Assembly (NCBI GenBank): GCA_013824045.1
Contig: PNND01000486.1
Coordinates: 1 to 12,496 of the forward strand
Direction of reading: 5' to 3'
Source of the DNA: Rhodobacter sp.
GTDB lineage: Bacteria > Pseudomonadota > Alphaproteobacteria > Rhodobacterales > Rhodobacteraceae
DNA length: 12,496 nt
The notes below the pieces were generated by a model. That model did not search any database. It saw nothing but the letters and a program-made list of their open reading frames with translations, and was not told the DNA's origin. Shown here one piece after another: positions 7,416-12,496 of the stretch. The stretch's first letter is position 1, and the number at the start of each line of letters is the position of its first letter. The position numbers and the translations under genes are program-made.

Positions 7416-7438
7416 AAAAGTTTTCTTAAAACTTTTGC
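7414..7438 (+). repeat. AT-rich 11-bp hairpin (third of three)
   Basis: GCAAAAGTTTT (7414-7424) and AAAACTTTTGC (7428-7438) are exact reverse complements with a CTT loop. It shares GC at 7414-7415 with the second hairpin, so the two stems compete for those bases only. It ends 12 nt before the ribosome site GGGAGG (7451-7456) of the first permease gene, close enough to affect its translation. Confidence 0.85.
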
Positions 7439-7465
7439 CCATCCCCGGCTGGGAGGCCCTGCGCC

Positions 7466-8359
7466 ATGACCGCATCTACCGCGCCCGATTTCCGCACAAG
7501 GTTGCAGGACTGGCTGCCCAAGCTGGTGCTGGCCCCGTCCTTTGCCGTGACGATCCTGTTCGTCTACGGCTTTATTGGCTTCACGGTTCTTCTGTCCTTT
7601 ACCGGATCGAAGATGCTGCCGCGCTTTGACTGGGTCGGTTGGGAGAATTACGAAAAGCTCTGGGCGCTGCCGGCGTGGAACACGGCGATCGTGAACATCG
7701 CGATCTTTGCCAGCCTTTACATCGTCATCTGCACTGCCGTCGGGCTGATGCTGGCGATCTTTCTTGATCAGAAGATCCGGGGAGAGGGCGTGTTGCGGCC
7801 GATCTACCTTTATCCGATGGCGCTGTCCTTCATCGTCACGGGAACGGCGTGGAAGTGGTTTCTGGACCCGGGCATCGGGCTGGAGAAGGTGATGCATCTG
7901 TGGGGGTGGGAGTCCTTCTCTTTCAACTGGATCAAGGACAGCGACATGGCGATCTATACCATCGTCATCGCCGCCGTCTGGCAGACCTCGGGCTTCGTGA
8001 TGGCGATGTTTCTTGCCGGGCTGCGGGGGATCGATAATGAGATCCTGAAGGCCGCGCAGATCGACGGGGCGTCGAACTGGCAGCTTTACCGCCGGATCGT
8101 GATCCCGCTCTTGCGGCCTGCGTTTCTTTCGGCCTTCGTGATCCTGAGCCACCTTGCCATCAAGTCCTATGACCTTGTCGTGGCTCTCACAGGCGGCGGG
8201 CCGGGGCGGGCGACGGAGATGCCTGCGACCTTCATGTATTCCTACACCTTCACCCGCAACCAGATGGGGATTGGGGCATCCAGCGCGGTGATCATGCTGA
8301 TGACCATCGCAGCGATCATGGTTCCCTACCTTTATGCCGAGTTGAAGGAGAAGAAGTGA
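7466..8359 (+). CDS. Sugar ABC transporter permease (MalF-like, CUT1)
   Basis: This 297-aa inner-membrane protein is one half of the translocation channel. About six hydrophobic segments are visible, the first near residues 19-42 and the last near 265-288. The cytoplasmic EAA loop that docks the ATPase begins with E192 (EILKAAQIDGASNWQLYRRI). ALTGGGPGRATE is the conserved segment between the last helices of MalF-type CUT1 permeases. ATG 7466 has GGGAGG 9 nt upstream. It lacks the long N-terminal extension and large periplasmic loop of E. coli MalF, as is usual for CUT1 permeases of about 290-300 aa. Its stop overlaps the next start by 1 nt (TGATG). Confidence 0.93.
   Translation: MTASTAPDFRTRLQDWLPKLVLAPSFAVTILFVYGFIGFTVLLSFTGSKMLPRFDWVGWENYEKLWALPAWNTAIVNIAIFASLYIVICTAVGLMLAIFLDQKIRGEGVLRPIYLYPMALSFIVTGTAWKWFLDPGIGLEKVMHLWGWESFSFNWIKDSDMAIYTIVIAAVWQTSGFVMAMFLAGLRGIDNEILKAAQIDGASNWQLYRRIVIPLLRPAFLSAFVILSHLAIKSYDLVVALTGGGPGRATEMPATFMYSYTFTRNQMGIGASSAVIMLMTIAAIMVPYLYAELKEKK
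8347..8350 (+). promoter_or_regulatory. Ribosome site deciding the second permease start
   Basis: GGAG lies 8 nt before ATG 8359 but only 5 nt before the in-frame GTG 8356, so ATG 8359 is preferred. It sits inside the last codons of the upstream permease gene. Confidence 0.6.
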
Positions 8360-9237
8360 TGGCCGCTGTCATACAGGATACCGCCGTCAGCACGGGGCGC
8401 GTGACGCGGGTGCTGATCTATCTGCTCTTGCTGCTGTTTGCGCTGTTCTACCTGCTGCCGCTCTATGTGATGGGCATCAACTCGGTGAAGCCCTTGGCCG
8501 AGATCACGGGCGGCAACATGATGGCGCTGCCTGAGGTGTGGACGCTGGACCCGTGGCGTAGTGCTTGGTCCACGGCGCAAATCGGGGTGGAGCCGACGGG
8601 GTTGAAACCCTATTTCCTAAATTCGATCCTTATGGTGGTGCCTGCGGTTGCCATCTCTACCATCGTGGGGGCGCTGAACGGCTATGTGCTGACGAAGTGG
8701 CGCTTTCGCGGGGATACCTGGGTCTTTGGGCTGATGTTGTTTTCCTGCTTCATCCCGTTCCAGATCGTGCTGATCCCGATGGCGGTGGTGCTGGGCAAGC
8801 TGGGGCTGGCGGGATCGGTGCCGGGGCTGGTGCTGGTGCATGTGGTCTATGGGATCGGGTTCACCACGCTGTATTTCCGTAACTACTATGCCGCCTTCCC
8901 GACTGAGTTGGTGCGGGCCGCGCAGATCGACGGGGCAGGGTTCTTCCAGATCTTCTGGCGTATCCTGCTGCCCGTATCAGGCCCCATCGCTGTGGTTTCG
9001 GTCATTTGGCAGTTCACCAATATCTGGAACGATTTTCTTTTCGGGGCCTCTTTCGGTGGCACCAGCCAGCCGATGACGGTGGCCTTGAACAACCTCGTCC
9101 AATCCTCGACGGGCGTGAAGGAATACAACGTCCATTTCGCGGGGGCGATCCTTGCCGCGCTTCCCACCCTCATCGTCTATATCGTCGCTGGCCGCTACTT
9201 CGTGCGCGGGCTGATGGCGGGCTCAGTAAAGGGCTGA
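8359..9237 (+). CDS. Sugar ABC transporter permease (MalG-like, CUT1)
   Basis: This 292-aa inner-membrane protein is the second half of the channel. The N-terminal helix ([20 protein letters not shown]) is followed by SVKPLAEI and a periplasmic loop, as in the MalG group, then five more hydrophobic segments. The EAA loop begins with E183 ([20 protein letters not shown]). [11 protein letters not shown] is the conserved helix motif of MalG-type CUT1 permeases. The C-terminus [14 protein letters not shown] is the typical MalG-family tail, which contacts the ATPase. It pairs with the upstream permease, overlaps it by 1 nt, and is followed after 4 nt by the ATPase gene. Confidence 0.93.
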   Translation: MAAVIQDTAVSTGRVTRVLIYLLLLLFALFYLLPLYVMGINSVKPLAEITGGNMMALPEVWTLDPWRSAWSTAQIGVEPTGLKPYFLNSILMVVPAVAISTIVGALNGYVLTKWRFRGDTWVFGLMLFSCFIPFQIVLIPMAVVLGKLGLAGSVPGLVLVHVVYGIGFTTLYFRNYYAAFPTELVRAAQIDGAGFFQIFWRILLPVSGPIAVVSVIWQFTNIWNDFLFGASFGGTSQPMTVALNNLVQSSTGVKEYNVHFAGAILAALPTLIVYIVAGRYFVRGLMAGSVKG

Positions 9238-9241
9238 TCTC

Positions 9242-10354
9242 ATGGGCTTTCTTGATATCCGCAACGTGACCAAATCCTACGGGCAGGTCGAAGTTCTGCA
9301 TCGCGTCGACATTGCGATCGAAGAAGGCGAGTTCCTCGTCCTTGTCGGCCCTTCCGGTTGCGGGAAATCCACGCTTTTGAACATGATCGCGGGGCTGGAG
9401 GGGATCTCGGGGGGGGAGATCGCGATCAAGGGGCGCGTGGTGAACGGGGTGCATCCGTCAAAGCGCAACATCGCGATGGTGTTCCAGAGTTATGCGCTCT
9501 ATCCAAACATGACGGTGGGGCAGAACATGACCTTCGGGCTGGAAATGCATGGCGTGCCCAAGCCCGAGCGGGAGCGTGCGCTGGCGGATGTGGCCAAGCT
9601 GTTGCAGATCGACCATCTGCTGGACCGCAAGCCGGGCCAGTTGTCGGGCGGGCAGCGGCAGCGGGTGGCGATGGGGCGGGCGCTGGTGCGCAACCCGGAT
9701 GTGTTCCTGTTCGACGAGCCGCTGTCAAATCTTGATGCGAAGCTGCGCGTGGACATGCGGACCGAGATCAAGAAGCTGCACCAGAAGCTGAAGACGACCA
9801 TCGTCTATGTCACGCATGACCAGATCGAGGCGCTGACCCTTTCCACCCGGATCGCGGTGATGAACAAGGGCCATGTCCAGCAACTCGGCACGCCGAAGGA
9901 CATCTATGACACGCCCGCGAACCTGTTTGTCGCCACTTTCATGGGCAGCCCGGCCATGAACATCATCCCGGCACGGGTGGTGGCGCGGGACGGTGTGCCT
10001 TATGCCAGTGTGACCGATGCCGAAGGTGCGCCGCGCCTTTTGCGGTTCAGCCAGACCAACCTTGCGGCTTGGGATGGGCGGGACATCCTGCTTGGGATCA
10101 GGCCGGAAGCGATCACCGATCCCGAAGGGGCGGACCGCAAGTCGCAGAATATTCAGACACTTGCGAACCGCGTCACAGTGACGGAACCTGCGGGTTCGGA
10201 TACCTTTGTCACCATGACGCTGGGCGGGCGGGATGCGATTGCGCGGATGCGGGCGGATGCGTCGGTGGCGGCGGGGCAGGCTTATGATTTCGCGGTGAAT
10301 ATGGAAAAGGCCGTGGCCTTTGATCCGGCGACGGAGATGAGGATCCTTCCGTGA
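9242..10354 (+). CDS. Sugar ABC transporter ATP-binding protein (UgpC/MsmK/MalK type)
   Basis: This 370-aa cytoplasmic ATPase powers the importer as a dimer. All nucleotide-binding motifs are intact: Walker [10 protein letters not shown] (36-44, K42), Q-loop Q82 in [13 protein letters not shown], signature LSGGQ (134-138), Walker B VFLFDE (154-159, catalytic E159), D-loop SNLDAKLR and switch His H192 in YVTHDQ. The [14 protein letters not shown] stretch leads into a C-terminal TOBE/OB regulatory domain of about 130 residues, as in MalK/UgpC. This completes the importer encoded from 6100 on. The next gene begins within its stop codon (TGATG), tying GMC oxidoreductase translation to the transporter. 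Confidence 0.95.
   Translation: MGFLDIRNVTKSYGQVEVLHRVDIAIEEGEFLVLVGPSGCGKSTLLNMIAGLEGISGGEIAIKGRVVNGVHPSKRNIAMVFQSYALYPNMTVGQNMTFGLEMHGVPKPERERALADVAKLLQIDHLLDRKPGQLSGGQRQRVAMGRALVRNPDVFLFDEPLSNLDAKLRVDMRTEIKKLHQKLKTTIVYVTHDQIEALTLSTRIAVMNKGHVQQLGTPKDIYDTPANLFVATFMGSPAMNIIPARVVARDGVPYASVTDAEGAPRLLRFSQTNLAAWDGRDILLGIRPEAITDPEGADRKSQNIQTLANRVTVTEPAGSDTFVTMTLGGRDAIARMRADASVAAGQAYDFAVNMEKAVAFDPATEMRILP
10339..10343 (+). promoter_or_regulatory. Ribosome site for the first GMC gene
   Basis: GAGGA, in the last codons of the ATPase gene, lies 10 nt before ATG 10354 and 7 nt before GTG 10351. The spacing does not exclude the GTG, but ATG 10354 overlapping the ATPase stop (TGATG) repeats the arrangement seen at two other junctions in the window. 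Confidence 0.5.
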
Positions 10355-11841
10355 TGGAGTGCGACTATCTGATCGTCGGTTCGGGCATGGGGGGTGCGAC
10401 GCTGGCGGCAGCGCTGGCGCCCACGGGGCGGCGGATCGTGATCGTTGAACGGGGCGAGCGGTTGGTCGACAGCCCAGAGGCGCGGGACGCGGCGGCGATC
10501 TTTCGGCGGGGGCATTTCCGGCCCAAAGAGACATGGCTGGACGCGCAGGGGCAGCCGTTCAATCCCGGCAATTACGCCTTTGTGGGCGGGAATACCAAGT
10601 TCTACGGGGCGGTCCTGTTGCGCTATCGGGCCGAGGATTTCCGCCCCCTGCGCCATATGGGCGGGGTGACGCCGGGTTGGCCGATCTCCTATGAGGCGCT
10701 GGAGCCATTCTATTCGGCGGCGGAGCAGATGTATCGCGTGCGGGGCGATGCGTCGGGCGACCCGACGGAGCCTGCGCGATCTGCCCCCTATCCCTTTCCG
10801 CCCGTGCCGGACGAGCCGGATATTGCCGAGTTGCGGCGGGCCTTTGCGGCGCAGGGGTTGCATCCGTCGTCCCTGCCGCTGGGCGTCGATCTGGAGAAAT
10901 GGCTGGCGCGGGCACCGACGACTTGGGACGCCTTTCCCGACAGCACGGGGGCCAAGTCGGATGCAGAAAGCTGCGGTCTGGCCGAGGCGCTGCGCTATCC
11001 CAATGTCACGCTGATGACGGGGACGCGGGTGCTGCGGCTGCTGGCCGAGGGGCGGCGGGTGACGGGGGTGGAGGTCGAGGGGCCTGCGGGACCCGCCATC
11101 TTGCGGGCGGGGACGGTGTGCCTGTGTGCGGGGGCGGTGATGACGGCGGCGCTGCTGCTGGCGTCGGCCAATGACGACCATCCGGCGGGGCTGGCGAACG
11201 GGTCGGATCAGGTCGGGCGAAACTTCATGAACCACAATCTGACGGCGATGATCGCGGTCCATCCGCTGCGGCGCAATCGGACGGTCTATGAAAAGACCAT
11301 CCAGTTCAACGACTGGTATCTGACGGGCGGGCCGGACGGGGAGCCTTTGGGCAATGTGCAGATGCTGGGGCGTGTAACGGGGCCGATCCTTGCGGGGGAG
11401 AGCGGGCTGCCCTTGCCTGTGGCGCATTGGCTGGCCGATCATTCCATCCACATCATGGCCATGTCCGAGGACCTGCCCGATCCGGCGAGCCGCGTGATGT
11501 GGAAGGGCGGGCGGATCGTGCTGGACTGGCGCAAGACGAATGTGGCGGCACATGATCTGCTGGTGACGCGGTTGAAGCGGGCGATGCGGCGGGCGGGGTG
11601 GCCCATCGTGCTGGCCAAGGGGTTTCCGAAATCGAAGCCCAGCCATCAATGCGGCACGGCGCGGATGGGGGCGGACCCTGCGGCGTCGGTCGTGGATGCG
11701 GAACTGCGCGCCCATGATCTGGACAATCTCTATATCGCGGATGCCTCGGTGCTGCCGACATCGGCGGCGGTGAATCCCTCGCTGACCGTGGCGGCGCTGG
11801 CGCTGCGGCTCGGATCGCATCTGTCCGCACGCGCGGCCTGA
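10354..11841 (+). CDS. GMC-family FAD oxidoreductase, pyranose-oxidase/sugar-dehydrogenase-like
   Basis: This 495-aa flavoprotein probably oxidises a hydroxyl group of a sugar, polyol or other alcohol. The N-terminal Rossmann motif is YLIVGSGMGG (GxGxxG at 9-14), with a conserved acidic residue at the end of the second strand (IVIVERGE). In place of the usual GGSS-x-x-NA loop it has FVGGNTKFYGAVLLRY, closer to the pyranose 2-oxidase/gluconate-dehydrogenase branch. The C-terminal catalytic pair is H431 in SHQCGTARMG and N474 in AVNPSLTVAAL; the 43-residue spacing is close to the His548-Asn593 pair of fungal pyranose oxidase. There is no Tat or Sec signal, so it acts in the cytoplasm on imported substrate. 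It overlaps the ATPase gene by 1 nt. The electron acceptor (oxygen, quinone or other) cannot be told. Confidence 0.85.
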   Translation: MECDYLIVGSGMGGATLAAALAPTGRRIVIVERGERLVDSPEARDAAAIFRRGHFRPKETWLDAQGQPFNPGNYAFVGGNTKFYGAVLLRYRAEDFRPLRHMGGVTPGWPISYEALEPFYSAAEQMYRVRGDASGDPTEPARSAPYPFPPVPDEPDIAELRRAFAAQGLHPSSLPLGVDLEKWLARAPTTWDAFPDSTGAKSDAESCGLAEALRYPNVTLMTGTRVLRLLAEGRRVTGVEVEGPAGPAILRAGTVCLCAGAVMTAALLLASANDDHPAGLANGSDQVGRNFMNHNLTAMIAVHPLRRNRTVYEKTIQFNDWYLTGGPDGEPLGNVQMLGRVTGPILAGESGLPLPVAHWLADHSIHIMAMSEDLPDPASRVMWKGGRIVLDWRKTNVAAHDLLVTRLKRAMRRAGWPIVLAKGFPKSKPSHQCGTARMGADPAASVVDAELRAHDLDNLYIADASVLPTSAAVNPSLTVAALALRLGSHLSARAA

Positions 11842-11852
11842 AGGAGACTGGA

Positions 11853-12496
11853 ATGCCTTGGGATTACATCATCGTGGGCGGCGGATCGGCCGGATCGGTG
11901 CTTGCGGCCCGTCTGTCGGAAGACCCCGATGCCCGCGTTCTGCTGTTGGAGGCGGGGCCGCGCGACTGGCACCCCTTTTATGCGATCCCCGCAGGGTTTG
12001 CGAAGATGACCAAGGGCATCGGATCGTGGGGTTGGCAGACCGTGCCGCAGAAGCACATGCGGGGGATGCAGATCCGGTTCACGCAGGCCAAGGTGCTGGG
12101 CGGCGGGTCCACCGTGAATGCCCAGATCTACACGCGCGGTCACCCGCTGGACTATGACGAATGGCGGCAGGCGGGCTGCACGGGATGGGGCTATGAGGAC
12201 GTGCTGCCCTATTTCCGCAAGGCCGAGGACAATGACACATGGGACAATCGCTGGCATGGCAAGGGCGGGCCGCTGGGCGTGAGCCGGCCTGCGGCGCCGT
12301 TGCCCATCTGCGAGGCCTATTTCGCCGCTGCCGGGCAGTTGGGGATACCGACCAACCGTGATCTGACCAGCGAGACGCCGGAGGGGGTGGGCTATTACCA
12401 GCTGACGCAACGGAACGTGCGGCGGTCTTCGGCATCGAAGGCCTATCTCGGGCCGGTGGAGCGGGAGCGGTCCAACCTTTCCGTCCTGACGGGTGC
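11853..12496 (+). CDS. GMC-family FAD oxidoreductase, choline dehydrogenase-like (3' end missing)
   Basis: The frame is open to the window end; 214 residues of an enzyme usually near 530-550 aa are visible. YIIVGGGSAGS holds the FAD motif GxGxxG at residues 9-14 and E33 in VLLLEAG would bind the FAD ribose. KVLGGGSTVNAQIYTRG (residues 80-96) is the first GMC signature and YDEWRQAGCTGWGYEDVLPY is the next conserved block of choline/alcohol dehydrogenases. AAGG at the end of the previous gene, read as AAGGAG (11841-11846), is a good ribosome site 6 nt before ATG 11853. This branch differs clearly from the preceding GMC enzyme, so the two are not a recent tandem duplicate. It may oxidise a primary alcohol to the aldehyde used by the ALDH, but that is inference. 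The catalytic His lies beyond the window. Confidence 0.9.
   Translation, partial: MPWDYIIVGGGSAGSVLAARLSEDPDARVLLLEAGPRDWHPFYAIPAGFAKMTKGIGSWGWQTVPQKHMRGMQIRFTQAKVLGGGSTVNAQIYTRGHPLDYDEWRQAGCTGWGYEDVLPYFRKAEDNDTWDNRWHGKGGPLGVSRPAAPLPICEAYFAAAGQLGIPTNRDLTSETPEGVGYYQLTQRNVRRSSASKAYLGPVERERSNLSVLTG

Noticed and set aside
7365..7438. Triple hairpin read as a transcription terminator or CRISPR-like array
   Set aside because: There is no T-run, and the permease and ATPase genes needed by the binding protein follow at once. The three units differ in sequence and are each palindromic with no spacers, so they are not CRISPR repeats.
10282..11820. Minus-strand open frame of 512 codons
   Set aside because: It is antisense to the first GMC oxidoreductase, whose FAD and catalytic motifs are complete. 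The antisense product is Arg/Pro/His-rich and has no domain.

Overview
The window is a GC-rich stretch in which every recognisable gene lies on the + strand, packed end to end with overlapping or nearly touching stop and start codons. Base composition, the CUT1 sugar-transporter type and the AT-rich intercistronic hairpins fit an alphaproteobacterium, probably of the Rhodobacteraceae/Paracoccaceae type. That placement is inference; there is no rRNA or other marker gene here.

Layout. (1) 1-2018: the 3' end of a fumarate-reductase-type flavoprotein gene, overlapping by 1 nt a PfkB-family kinase that matches 2-keto-3-deoxygluconate kinase (KdgK). (2) 2019-2190: the longest gene-free stretch (172 bp). 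It holds a small hairpin, a sigma70-like promoter candidate and a perfect 12-bp inverted repeat lying across the -10 region, which looks like an operator. (3) 2191-6047: a CoA-chemistry block of a one-chain family I CoA-transferase (523 aa), a crotonase-fold enoyl-CoA hydratase and an aldehyde dehydrogenase. (4) 6100-10354: a complete CUT1 ABC importer of the glucose/mannose type (binding protein, two permeases, ATPase). Three back-to-back perfect 11-bp hairpins separate the binding protein from the permeases. (5) 10354-12496: two consecutive GMC-family FAD oxidoreductases, one complete and resembling pyranose oxidase in its catalytic motifs, the second cut by the window end.

How it may work together (inference): the importer brings in a sugar, polyol or glycoside; one or both GMC enzymes oxidise an alcohol; the aldehyde dehydrogenase takes an aldehyde to the acid; the CoA-transferase activates an acid; and the crotonase hydrates or dehydrates the acyl-CoA. 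KdgK implies that a 2-keto-3-deoxy sugar acid is also made. I do not recognise this combination as a named pathway, and the substrate cannot be read from the sequence. The strongest points for follow-up are the operator-promoter at 2063-2105, the triple hairpin at 7365-7438, and the unassigned catabolic logic of the cluster. I found no CRISPR array, tRNA, rRNA, insertion sequence or phage gene.
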